Source: Chloroflexota bacterium (GTDB lineage: Bacteria > Chloroflexota > Limnocylindria > Limnocylindrales > CSP1-4). Taken from it: a stretch of DNA of 59,292 nt. The translations under genes were made by a program, and so were the position numbers. A model generated the notes under the pieces. The model was not told the origin of the DNA. It saw only the letters and a program-made list of their open reading frames with translations, and did not search any database. The stretch lies in the NCBI GenBank assembly GCA_017853275.1, contig JAFMJV010000013.1:1-59292 (forward strand), given 5' to 3'. Positions 16,804 through 24,230 of the stretch are shown here, one piece after another. The first letter of the stretch is position 1, and each line of letters begins with the position of its first letter.

Positions 16804-17261
16804 CAGCGGGCCGTCCCCGGGTGGTGCCGGCGCGGGTGCGCCGCGAGGACCGCGCCGACCTCGCGTGCCGAGATCCCGGGCGTGGCCGCCGGCGCCTCCA
16901 CCGGCCGCGTCCACTGGGCGAGGATCGCCGGGCCTTCCGTGCGCGGGATCGGGGCGCCGCACTCCTGGCAGACCGGGTCGGAGGGCTCGGGATGGGTGAG
17001 CCGCCCGCACATCGCGCAGCGGGCCGCCCGGGTGAAGATGTCGAAGCCCACCTCCACGACCCCCAGCTCGTCCAGGATCGCCGGCGCGTAGAAGGAGAGC
17101 GCCTCCGGGGTGGCACGGGTGGGGTCGACGATCTCCAGCTCCAGGTGGCGCCACGCACCTGCATCGTCCGCGTGCCCCTCCGCGCGCGCGGCAGCGCGTG
17201 CCGCATCGCGCTCGCCGAGCGCGCTCAGGATCGCCGTCCGGATCGCCTTCACCTCATGCAT
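16803..17261 (-). CDS. hypA: HypA-like nickel metallochaperone
   Basis: A 152-residue HypA-like protein. It starts with MHE, the N-terminal nickel-binding motif of HypA. It has a zinc-finger set C82-x2-C85 and C98-x2-C101 (AARCAMCG ... VCQECGAP), and the intervening WRHLELEIVDPTRATPEAL and VEVGFDIFTRAA segments match the HypA fold. HypA delivers Ni to hydrogenase. It is longer than classical HypA (about 115) because of a Pro/His-containing C-terminal tail from about 112. It heads the leftward run HypA-HypC-DMT-DUF6390-like. The start at 17261 is fixed by the MHE motif; longer frames would bury it. Confidence 0.82.
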   Translation of the reverse strand: MHEVKAIRTAILSALGERDAARAAARAEGHADDAGAWRHLELEIVDPTRATPEALSFYAPAILDELGVVEVGFDIFTRAARCAMCGRLTHPEPSDPVCQECGAPIPRTEGPAILAQWTRPVEAPAATPGISAREVGAVLAAHPRRHHPGTAR

Positions 17262-17417
17262 CGTGGTCCGTCCGTTCCGTGGTGGCCTCCAGGGCCGTGG
17301 CCTCCGGCGCCGCGCGCCGCCACGCACAGCGTCGCCGGTGCGGACCTCCCCCGACACGGAAGAAGGTCCCGACCGGGATGGGCCGCTGGGCCCACCCTGC
17401 GGCGCCGGGCTGCCGGC

Positions 17418-18995
17418 TCACCCGGTCGCCGGAAGGACGAGCTCCACCACCGTCCCTCCCTCCGGCAGGGAGCGCAGAACGATCCGTCCGCCGATCAGCC
17501 GCGCGCGCTCGGCCATCCCCGTCCGGCCGAGCCCCGGCGGGATCGCCTCGGGATCGAAGCCCCGGCCATCGTCGGTCACGCTCACCGTGACCTCCGGCCC
17601 ACGGTGCTCGGCGGCGATCACCAGCTCCGTGGCCCCCGCGTGACGCACGACGTTCCAGGCCGCCTCCCGCACGATCGCCTCCACCTCCATCGCCGCCTCG
17701 GGATCGACCGCTGCCAGCGCGGCCTCGTTCAGATCGAAGCGGACGTTCAGGCCGACCGGAGCACCGACCGAGGTGCCGATCCACGCCAACGATCCGGCAA
17801 GGCCGGCCGAGGTCGGGCCCTGCTCGTCCACGAGCACGAGCGCCCGGCTCGATCCGTCCCGGGCGGCCGCGATCGCCGCCGCTGCCTCCAGGGCCTCCGG
17901 GCGCCCCTCCGGGGCGACCTCGGGGAGGAGGCGCTCCAGGCCCGCCTGCGCCTCCACGAGATGGCGGTCCAGGCCGGCGTGCAGGTCGCGCGCGATCCGG
18001 CGCCGCTCCTCGAGCGCGGCACGTTCCGCCTCGCTCGCGCGCAGCCGTTGCCCCACCGCGACGGAGCGCCGGAGGCGGGCGAGGTCCGCACGTTGCTCGC
18101 CGAGCGCCCCAAGGAAGAGGGTCACGACCATGAGGAGCCGCAGGAGGTCCGCCCAGGTCAGCACGCCGCTATAGACGGCGGGGAGCGTCAGCGAGAAGAG
18201 CTCGCTGAAGAGTCCGTAGACGAGCGCCACCGCCGTGTAGCCGGTCAGCTCGGTCACCTCGACGCGGTGCGCGCTCCGGTAGAGCGCGGCCCCGATCCCT
18301 GCAAGGAGCGCCGGGACCGCCGCGATGAGGAGGACCTGCGGAGCGACACGGTAGATCCCTCCCCGGATCGCGGCGAGACGATCCACCTCTCCCAGCTGCT
18401 CCAGGGCGGTGACGACGGCCGGATCGAGATAGGGGGGTCCCTGGGAGGTGATCGTCCGCAGGAGGGTATCGACGAGGAGCAGGATCGCGACCGGGAGGAG
18501 GACGAGCGCCGCCGGCGCGGGGACGTCACCCCGCAGGCGGCGGACGGCGGCGATCCCGCCCCCCACGATGATCAGGCCGGCGACGTAGCGCACGAAGAGC
18601 CCGACCCAGAGGGCCGCCTGGTTCGGCGTGCGGGCAAGCTCCTCGTCCGGGCGTCCGATCCCGAGCGCCGCGCTCACCGCCTGGGCTCCCCATGCGCTCG
18701 CGACCAGGAGGAGGAAGGCGATGAGAGCCAGACGGTGGAGCCCGCCGTCCGCCCGGTAGCGCGGGACGCTGAGCGCGGCGACGGCGAGGGCGCCGGCCAC
18801 GGCCGCGAAGGTGATCGCAAGGTCGAGCGGCACGTTCACCGAGAGGACCAGCCGCGATCGCTCGGCGCTCGCCCAGAGGTAGAGGAGGACGAGCGAGGCG
18901 GTGACGAGCGCGAGGGTGAGATCGACCCGCCGAAGCGCGACGGCACGCGGGATCGTCATGCCCGGCGGGGGCTCGATCGCCCGCAGGTCGCTCAC
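17418..18995 (-). CDS. Membrane histidine kinase paralogue lacking the HDxxxQ residues
   Basis: A 525-residue protein with about eight TM helices (residues 25-310), a coil, a HisKA_3-like helix and an HATPase_c domain. The catalytic domain keeps its N box (REAAWNVVRHAG) and a DDGRGFD loop. The dimerisation helix reads RDLHAGLDRH: His339 is kept, but the adjacent Asp is Ala and the Gln five residues after His is Arg. In the NarX-type family those residues support autokinase and phosphatase chemistry. It starts inside the stop of the response regulator gene and is clearly paralogous to the kinase at 19642-21282. It may act as a partner or modulator rather than an independent kinase. Confidence 0.85.
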   Translation of the reverse strand: MSDLRAIEPPPGMTIPRAVALRRVDLTLALVTASLVLLYLWASAERSRLVLSVNVPLDLAITFAAVAGALAVAALSVPRYRADGGLHRLALIAFLLLVASAWGAQAVSAALGIGRPDEELARTPNQAALWVGLFVRYVAGLIIVGGGIAAVRRLRGDVPAPAALVLLPVAILLLVDTLLRTITSQGPPYLDPAVVTALEQLGEVDRLAAIRGGIYRVAPQVLLIAAVPALLAGIGAALYRSAHRVEVTELTGYTAVALVYGLFSELFSLTLPAVYSGVLTWADLLRLLMVVTLFLGALGEQRADLARLRRSVAVGQRLRASEAERAALEERRRIARDLHAGLDRHLVEAQAGLERLLPEVAPEGRPEALEAAAAIAAARDGSSRALVLVDEQGPTSAGLAGSLAWIGTSVGAPVGLNVRFDLNEAALAAVDPEAAMEVEAIVREAAWNVVRHAGATELVIAAEHRGPEVTVSVTDDGRGFDPEAIPPGLGRTGMAERARLIGGRIVLRSLPEGGTVVELVLPATG

Positions 18996-19645
18996 CGGCC
19001 GGACCGGAGCCGCTGCGCTGCCTCTGCCCGGTTCCGGACGCCGAGCTTGTGGAGGATGCTGCTCACGTGGCTCTCCACGGTCCGGGTAGAGATGACCAGG
19101 GCTTCGGCGATCTCCCGGTCCGTGAGGCCGTCCGCGAGCATCCCGAGGACATCGTTCTCGCGTGGCGAGAGCCCGCTCACGAGCTCGCCCGCAGCGGGGA
19201 GGGCACGCCGGGCGAGCTCCGTGAAGTGCGCCAGCGCCACGGCCGCCGAGCGCCGCGAGATCGCCAGCTCCCCCGCCATCGCGCCGCGGACGGCGCGCAG
19301 GAGCGCCTCCGGTCCCAGGTCCTTCGTGAGGTAGCCCGCTGCGCCACGGCCGATCGCCGCCAGAAGGTCGCGCTCGGAATCGGAGACCGTGAGGACGATG
19401 AAGCGGGTCGTGGGCAGGCGCGGCCCGAGCTCGGCAAGGATCTGCATCCCGGTCCCGTTCGGCAGATCGAGGTCGAGCAGGACGAGATCCGGCCGCGCGG
19501 CCGGGATCCGATCGAACGCCTCTTCCAGCGTCCCCGCCTCCGCAACGACCTCGATCCCCGGGACATCGAGCGCCTGGCGGACAGCGGAACGGACGAGCGG
19601 GTGGTCATCCACGAGGACGACCCGGATCGCGGGAGAGGGGCTCAT
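18992..19645 (-). CDS. NarL-type response regulator between two kinases
   Basis: A 217-residue NarL/FixJ regulator. The receiver (residues about 7-125) has DD at 13-14, phospho-acceptor Asp58 in LVLLDLDLPNG, the switch Thr in FIVLTVSD and the Lys in GYLTKDLG. A LuxR HTH (about 150-215) has LSPRENDVLGMLADGLTDREIAEAL and ISTRTVESHVSSIL. Four-nt overlaps join it to the kinase upstream and the kinase-like gene downstream, so all three are made from one message. Inverted repeats at 21322-21507, upstream of the operon, are natural candidates for its own binding sites. Confidence 0.92.
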   Translation of the reverse strand: MSPSPAIRVVLVDDHPLVRSAVRQALDVPGIEVVAEAGTLEEAFDRIPAARPDLVLLDLDLPNGTGMQILAELGPRLPTTRFIVLTVSDSERDLLAAIGRGAAGYLTKDLGPEALLRAVRGAMAGELAISRRSAAVALAHFTELARRALPAAGELVSGLSPRENDVLGMLADGLTDREIAEALVISTRTVESHVSSILHKLGVRNRAEAAQRLRSGR

Positions 19646-21282
19646 CGAGGGCCCTCCGGGGCAGGGACGGGTGACGGCGACGGCGGGATCGTGGTGCCGG
19701 AGCCGGGAGCCGTGTGAGCACCGCCGGGGATCTCGACCGTGCCGGGGAGGCGCAGCGTGACGGTGGTCCCCGCGCTTGGCTCCGAGGTCAGCTCGAGGGT
19801 GGCTCCGAGGAGCGCGGCGCTCTCGTTCATGGCCATGATGCCGCCCGATCCCGGCTGGACACGCGCGAGATCGAAGCCCGACCCGTTGTCCGCCACGGCG
19901 AGGACGACCCCCTCCGCCGTGCGTCGCACCCGGATGCGGACCACCGTCGCGTCCGCGTGGTCCACCACGTTCCGCAACGCCTCCGCGAGGGTGCGCAGGA
20001 CCTCCGCCTGCACACCGGGACGGATGCGGTCCGGCACCTCGTCGTCCACGCCGAGACGCGCGTCCAGCCCCGATCCGGTGGTGGACGCGGTGACGGCCGC
20101 CCGGAGCGCGATCCGGAACGAACGCTCGCGCGGATCGCCGTCCCGCATCGTGACCACGGCCCCACGCGCCTCGACGATCGCGGCATCAAGGGCGGCCCGC
20201 GTCTCCCGCGCCGCGTCCGCGACCGCCGGGCCGGATGCCCGGATCGCACGGTCCAGCTTCAGCTTCGCGAGCCACAGGTGCTGGGCAAGCCCGTCGTGGA
20301 GGTCGCGCGCGATCCGTGTCCGCTCCTCCAGGGCAGCCTGCTCGCGGTCGGTGATCCGCAACCGGTCCAGGTCCGCAGCCAGCCGTCGCAGGGCCGCGAT
20401 ATCGGCCCGCTCCTGCGCGAGGATGCCGAGGAAGAGGACGAGGGCCGCGAGGAAGCGCAGGACGTCCGCGAAGGTGACGATGCCGCTGTAGACGGAGGGG
20501 AAGGCGAGCAGCTGGACCTCCGAGAAGAGCGCGAGGCAGACGCCGACCGAAAGGTAGGCGGCGGCCACGGAGCCGCGCTCCTGCCGCGCCGTCCGGAAGG
20601 CGTCGACCGCGAGCACATAGCAGATGATCGGTACGAGCCCGATCGCGATCGCGGGCGGCGTCAGCCCGCTGAGCGCGACGATCGCCGCCGCCGATCCGGC
20701 GGTTCCCTCGATCCGCACATGGAGGGTCGGGCCGCGTTCCGTGTATCCGGGGAGCCATCCCTGGATGACGATGAGGATGCCGGCGACGAGCAGGAAGGCC
20801 GCGACGGGGGCGATGACCACGACCCATGGGCGGTGCACGGGCCGCCGATCCTCCGTCATCGCCGCCCGTGCCGCCGCGAGGAAGGCGACCGCGACGATGA
20901 TCCGGTCCGCCGCCGAGAGCCACAGCGCGAGGTCGCTCCCGCCCCCGAGGAAGACCCCGAGCGTCCCGCCCGGATCCAGCGTGGTGGCGGCGATCTGGAC
21001 GAGGAAGAAGCTCCCGGCCGCGGCGAGCGCGCCGATCTGCAGGAGCCAGGTGCGCGATCCATCCGCGCGGAAGCGTGTCCAGTTCAGGAGCCCGACGCCG
21101 ATCGCGGCCAGCAGCGTGAAGGCGGTGAGCGTCGCGTCCAGGCCCCGGTCCACCGCCACGAGGCTCCGGCGCACGTCCACGAAGGTGGCGATCGCGAGCA
21201 CGAGCAGGCCGGCCGTCGTCAGGACGAGGGCGGCGTCGAGCCGACGGTCGAGGGCCGGGCGGGACGGTCGTGCGTCTGCCAT
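19642..21282 (-). CDS. Membrane histidine kinase (HisKA_3) heading the cluster
   Basis: A 546-residue kinase. About eight TM helices (residues 15-275) form an integral sensor without a large periplasmic domain. A coil leads to HisKA_3 with RDLHDGLAQHLW (His329, HDxxxQ complete) and an HATPase_c domain with AEALRNVVDHAD (Asn438) and DNGSGFD. A Pro/Thr-rich tail of about 30 residues ends the protein. The segment FSEVQLLAFPSVYSGIVTFAD and the following coil match the second kinase at 17418-18995 closely, so the two arose by duplication. The ATG at 21282 follows GCTACGAT by 7 nt, suggesting leaderless expression. Its signal may be membrane-embedded, such as quinone, lipid or ion state. Confidence 0.9.
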   Translation of the reverse strand: MADARPSRPALDRRLDAALVLTTAGLLVLAIATFVDVRRSLVAVDRGLDATLTAFTLLAAIGVGLLNWTRFRADGSRTWLLQIGALAAAGSFFLVQIAATTLDPGGTLGVFLGGGSDLALWLSAADRIIVAVAFLAAARAAMTEDRRPVHRPWVVVIAPVAAFLLVAGILIVIQGWLPGYTERGPTLHVRIEGTAGSAAAIVALSGLTPPAIAIGLVPIICYVLAVDAFRTARQERGSVAAAYLSVGVCLALFSEVQLLAFPSVYSGIVTFADVLRFLAALVLFLGILAQERADIAALRRLAADLDRLRITDREQAALEERTRIARDLHDGLAQHLWLAKLKLDRAIRASGPAVADAARETRAALDAAIVEARGAVVTMRDGDPRERSFRIALRAAVTASTTGSGLDARLGVDDEVPDRIRPGVQAEVLRTLAEALRNVVDHADATVVRIRVRRTAEGVVLAVADNGSGFDLARVQPGSGGIMAMNESAALLGATLELTSEPSAGTTVTLRLPGTVEIPGGAHTAPGSGTTIPPSPSPVPAPEGPR

Positions 21283-21289
21283 CGCCCCG

Positions 21290-21297
21290 ATCGTAGC
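21290..21297 (-). promoter_or_regulatory. -10-like GCTACGAT for the kinase-regulator-kinase operon
   Basis: Reading leftward GCTACGAT ends 7 nt before the kinase ATG at 21282, predicting a leaderless start. The 10-bp inverted repeat at 21322-21355 lies immediately upstream of where a -35 would be. Confidence 0.45.
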
Positions 21298-21321
21298 GCT
21301 CCTCGGATCCCGGGGGAAAGC

Positions 21322-21355
21322 GAGAGCCGGACCCGCCCCAGCGGATCCGGCTCTC
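21322..21355. repeat. Inverted repeat near the kinase promoter
   Basis: Arms GAGAGCCGGA (21322-21331) and TCCGGCTCTC (21346-21355) with a 14-nt spacer, about 40 bp upstream of the leftward kinase start. Position suggests an operator; it could also fold in a longer transcript. Confidence 0.55.
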
Positions 21356-21463
21356 ATCCGCCGGGGTGCGTGCCGTGTAACGCACCGCAGCGGGGGACGA
21401 TATGCGCGAAAGGTCGACCGCGTCGACACCCGGAATGCTGACCTGCCCGACCGTCCGCGTGCA

Positions 21464-21507
21464 TCCGTACCGGTACGGACACAGGTACGGATTCGGCATC
21501 CGTACCT
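21464..21507. promoter_or_regulatory. Compound operator: four copies of a 9-bp half-site
   Basis: A perfect 16-bp palindrome (TCCGTACCGGTACGGA, 21464-21479) is followed by a dyad with arms AGGTACGGAT (21483-21492) and ATCCGTACCT (21498-21507). Together they give four near-identical half-sites ATCCGTACC in the orientation + - - +. It lies between the kinase cluster and the MerR-VWA operon, about 40-80 bp upstream of the MerR -35. Candidate binders are the NarL-type regulator or the MerR protein. Confidence 0.75.
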
Positions 21508-21544
21508 CCACAGCACCCCACCGGACCGCCCACGAAGATGGGTA

Positions 21545-21573
21545 TTGACAGTAGAACGTCACGCTGTCATTAT
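21545..21573 (+). promoter_or_regulatory. Consensus promoter with internal dyad for MerR-VWA
   Basis: A perfect -35 TTGACA (21545-21550), 17-bp spacer and -10 CATTAT (21568-21573). An inverted repeat TGACAG (21546-21551) / CTGTCA (21564-21569) spans the spacer, as MerR-type operators do. Transcription would begin at about 21580, right at the ATG at 21581. Confidence 0.75.
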
Positions 21574-21580
21574 GCACGGC

Positions 21581-22177
21581 ATGAGCAGCTACTCCCTCTC
21601 CGACCTGTGCTCCGTCTCCGGGGTCACCCCGCGGACCGTGCGCTACTACGTCTCCCAGGGGCTGCTCCGCCCGCCCACGGGCTCCGGACCGGCTGCCCGC
21701 TATGACGACGGGCACCGGGACCGGCTGCGGATGATCCGCCGGCTCCAGCGGGACCACCTGCCGCTGGCGGAGATCCGCAGCCGGCTGGACGCCCTCACGG
21801 ACGCGGAGGTCGCCGGGCTCCTCGCCGAGCCCGCTCCGCCCATGGACAGCGCGGCGGACTACATCGCCCGTCTCCTCGCGGGCCGGGGGGTGGTGCCCGC
21901 TCCCCGCCCTGCGCCGCCGCCCGGCCCGCCCATCGCCCTGCAACGGGCGATGGCGTCATCGCCGGAGCGGCTCCTCGCGATGCACGCGGGGGTGGCGCCA
22001 CCGGACGGGGTCCCCGTGACGGAGCCGGAGCCGCCGGCACGGGCGACCTGGGAGCGGGTGACGCTCTCTCCCGATCTCGAGCTCCATATCCGACGCCCGC
22101 TCACGCGGGAAGACGCACGCCGGGTCGATCGCCTCATCGGCCTTGCCCGGCAGATCCTCCGGGGGGAAGAACCTTGA
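21581..22177 (+). CDS. MerR-family regulator
   Basis: A 198-residue regulator. The N-terminal MerR winged helix (residues 1-70) reads YSLSDLCSVSGVTPRTVRYYVSQGLLRPP, then RYDDGHRDRLRMIRRLQRDHLPLAEIRSRL. A Pro-rich linker and a C-terminal domain (about 150-198: ERVTLSPDLELHIRRPLTREDARRVDRLIGLARQIL) follow. No metal-binding cysteine pattern is present, so a protein or small-molecule signal is likelier. ATG 21581 is preferred because the promoter predicts transcription starting there; ATG 21572 lies inside the -10. It overlaps the VWA gene region closely (stop at 22177), and the dyad in its own promoter suggests autoregulation. Confidence 0.85.
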   Translation: MSSYSLSDLCSVSGVTPRTVRYYVSQGLLRPPTGSGPAARYDDGHRDRLRMIRRLQRDHLPLAEIRSRLDALTDAEVAGLLAEPAPPMDSAADYIARLLAGRGVVPAPRPAPPPGPPIALQRAMASSPERLLAMHAGVAPPDGVPVTEPEPPARATWERVTLSPDLELHIRRPLTREDARRVDRLIGLARQILRGEEP

Positions 22178-22179
22178 CC

Positions 22180-23442
22180 ATGAACGCCACCACGGACCGG
22201 ACCTATATCCGGTGCAACGGGCGGAGCGACCGCTACATCCTCGTCCGGATCCAGGCGCCCGCGAGCACCCGGACCTCCACCCGCGACCCGCTCGCCGCGG
22301 CCTTCGTCCTCGATCGCTCGGGGTCGATGAGCGGCCCCAAGATCGCCCATGCCCGGGACGCGATCGCGAGCGCCATCGGCTCGCTCGCGGAGGCGGACCG
22401 GTTCGCCGTCGTCGCCTTCGATCACGGGGTCGAGACCGTGATGCCGCGTACGGCGGCGGATGGCCCCGGACGGGAAGCCGGGCGTCAGGCCGTGGCGCGC
22501 ATCGCGGCCGGCGGCAACACGAACCTCTATGAGGGCTGGCTGCGCGGTGCGGAGCAGCTCGCGCAGGGGATGGAGCCGGGGATGATCCAGCGTGTCCTCC
22601 TCCTCACGGACGGCCACGCGAACGTCGGCGTCACGGACCACGACGAGCTCGCCCGGACCGCCGCCGGCCTGCGCGACCGCGGGATCACGACCTGGGCGCT
22701 CGGCTTCGGGGATGGCTATGACGAGGCCCTCCTCGATGCGATCGTCACCGCCGGGGGCGGTCAGGCGCTGGACGTGGCGGATCCGGACCGGATCCCCGCC
22801 GCCGTCGCCGGGGCCGTCGGCGAGGCGCTGGACGTCGTCGCCCGGGAGGTGACCCTGACCGCCCACGTCGGCCGGGACCTCGTCGTGGAGCCGCTCAGCC
22901 GGTTCCGCCCGATGAGCACGGGGGAGCGGACCACGGTCCTCCTTGGGGAGCTCGTCTCCGAGCAGGTCCTGGAGGTCGTCCTGCGGGTGAACTTCCCGTA
23001 TGGCCGGCTCGGGGAGCGCCAGGTGGTCGTCCTTGAGCTCGCCTCGGCGGACGGCACGATGAACGCCCGGATCGCGCTGCCGGACTTCATCTATGCGGAC
23101 ACGGCGACGAACGACCACCAGGTGCGCGACCGCGTGGTGGACCGCACCGTGGCGAGGATCTACGCCGCCCGGGCCCGGAAGGGCGCGGTCGGGACGAACC
23201 GCCGGGGTGACTACCGGTCCGCCGTCGGGGAGATCGAGCGCACCGCCGCCCGGATCCGCCAGTACGCCGGCGATGACCGGGAGCTGAACGCGATCGCGGA
23301 CGAGCTGGACGCCGAGCGGGTCATGTGGTCCACCCCGCGCATGGAGAGTGACCTCAAGCGCGCCTACTCGGTTGCCTCCATGGTGGAGGTCGACCGCACG
23401 AACGACGGGTGGGCACGCCGCACCGTGGATCCGGACGCCTGA
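22180..23442 (+). CDS. von Willebrand factor A domain protein
   Basis: A 420-residue soluble protein with an N-terminal VWA domain (about 38-220). The MIDAS is complete: DRSGSMS, a Thr in AAGGNTNLYEG and an Asp in LLLTDGHAN. The C-terminal half (about 225-420) has a beta-rich section and a helical end with RIYAARARKGAVGTNRRGDY and ELNAIADELDAE, typical of vault/VIT-type VWA proteins. No signal peptide or TM is seen, so it is cytoplasmic. ATG 22180 is chosen, with GGGGGGAAG about 10 nt upstream; a TTG at 22174 is also possible. It is translated just after the MerR gene, and tandem hairpins end the unit. The partner is unknown. Confidence 0.85.
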   Translation: MNATTDRTYIRCNGRSDRYILVRIQAPASTRTSTRDPLAAAFVLDRSGSMSGPKIAHARDAIASAIGSLAEADRFAVVAFDHGVETVMPRTAADGPGREAGRQAVARIAAGGNTNLYEGWLRGAEQLAQGMEPGMIQRVLLLTDGHANVGVTDHDELARTAAGLRDRGITTWALGFGDGYDEALLDAIVTAGGGQALDVADPDRIPAAVAGAVGEALDVVAREVTLTAHVGRDLVVEPLSRFRPMSTGERTTVLLGELVSEQVLEVVLRVNFPYGRLGERQVVVLELASADGTMNARIALPDFIYADTATNDHQVRDRVVDRTVARIYAARARKGAVGTNRRGDYRSAVGEIERTAARIRQYAGDDRELNAIADELDAERVMWSTPRMESDLKRAYSVASMVEVDRTNDGWARRTVDPDA

Positions 23443-23448
23443 CCGGCA

Positions 23449-23483
23449 GCGGTCCTGCCCGTCCGGGGGGAGCGCAGGACCGC
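23449..23483 (+). terminator. First of two tandem hairpins after the VWA gene
   Basis: Arms GCGGTCCTGC (23449-23458) and GCAGGACCGC (23474-23483), perfect 10 bp, starting 7 nt after the VWA stop codon. With the next hairpin it forms a tandem GC-rich terminator without a T run. Confidence 0.6.
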
Positions 23484-23495
23484 ACGCTGGGGGGA

Positions 23496-23536
23496 GGACC
23501 GGGGGCCGGCGCCGTGGAGGTGCCGGCCCCCGGTCC
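23496..23536 (+). terminator. Second tandem hairpin after the VWA gene
   Basis: A 15-bp perfect stem (23496-23510 with 23522-23536), extendable by GCC/GGT with one G-U pair to a GTGGA loop. It is followed by GTTCC only. Probably the main terminator of the MerR-VWA unit. Confidence 0.65.
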
Positions 23537-23558
23537 GTTCCTGCCCCGTCCGCCACCC

Positions 23559-23566
23559 GCTACGCT
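23559..23566 (+). promoter_or_regulatory. -10-like GCTACGCT for pdxH
   Basis: GCTACGCT ends 6 nt before GTG 23573, predicting a leaderless pdxH message. There is no Shine-Dalgarno-like sequence between them. Confidence 0.5.
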
Positions 23567-23572
23567 CCTCGC

Positions 23573-24202
23573 GTGCCGCACTCGCCCGAGCTCCGCTTCC
23601 CCGGCCTCCCTGCCGAGCCCGACCCCGACCCGCTCGCCCGGCTCGCCGCGTGGATCGAGGAGGCGCGTGCCGCCGGGGTCCCCGAGCCGTCCGCGATGGC
23701 GCTCGCCACGGTGACGCCGGAGGGCCGCCCGGCGAACCGGATCGTCATCTGCCGCGGCGTGGACGCGGACGGGATCCTCTTCTTCACGGACACGCAGAGC
23801 GCGAAGGGGCGCGACCTCGCGGCCACCCCCTGGGCCGCCGCGCTCTTCACCTGGGACCCGCCGCAGCGCCAGGTCCGGGTGAGCGGGCCCGTGGCGCCGC
23901 TCCCCGCCGCCGAGACGGAGGCCTGGCTCCGCGCCCGGCCACGTGCCGCGCGGCTCCTCCTCTGGGCGTCGGAGCAGAGCGCGCCGGTGGCGGACCGGGC
24001 GGAGCTCGAGGCGCGCGTGGCCGCCACGGCCGCGCGCTTCGCGGAGGGGGACGAGGTCCCGCCGCCGCCGCGCTGGGGCGGCTACCGGATCGCCGCCCGG
24101 GAGGTGGAGCTGTGGGGCGGTCGCATGGACCGGCTCCACGATCGCTTCCACTACGCGCGGGAGGAAGGCGGCCCCTGGAAGGTCCGGCGCCTGATGCCCT
24201 GA
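23573..24202 (+). CDS. pdxH: Pyridoxine/pyridoxamine 5'-phosphate oxidase
   Basis: A 209-residue flavoenzyme that oxidises PNP or PMP to pyridoxal 5'-phosphate with FMN and oxygen. FMN-binding features are visible in NRIVICRGVDADGILFFTDTQSAKGRDL and WDPPQRQVRVSG. The C-terminal dimerisation signature reads WGGYRIAAREVELWGGRMDRLHDRF and then WKVRRLMP, as in the family. Length matches typical PdxH (about 210-220). GTG 23573 is chosen since GCTACGCT lies 6 nt upstream and the residues that follow align with the usual N terminus. It is transcribed alone and converges with the GlcD-type genes. Confidence 0.92.
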   Translation: MPHSPELRFPGLPAEPDPDPLARLAAWIEEARAAGVPEPSAMALATVTPEGRPANRIVICRGVDADGILFFTDTQSAKGRDLAATPWAAALFTWDPPQRQVRVSGPVAPLPAAETEAWLRARPRAARLLLWASEQSAPVADRAELEARVAATAARFAEGDEVPPPPRWGGYRIAAREVELWGGRMDRLHDRFHYAREEGGPWKVRRLMP

Positions 24203-24230
24203 GCCGGCGCGCCGCCGGCCCGCGTCAGGG
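24197..24230. terminator. Hairpin built from two convergent stop codons
   Basis: Outer arms CCCTGA (24197-24202, containing the pdxH stop) and TCAGGG (24225-24230, containing the complement of the GlcD-type stop). An inner GCCGGC/GCCGGC stem sits at 24203-24208 and 24214-24219. Likely a bidirectional terminator. Confidence 0.5.
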
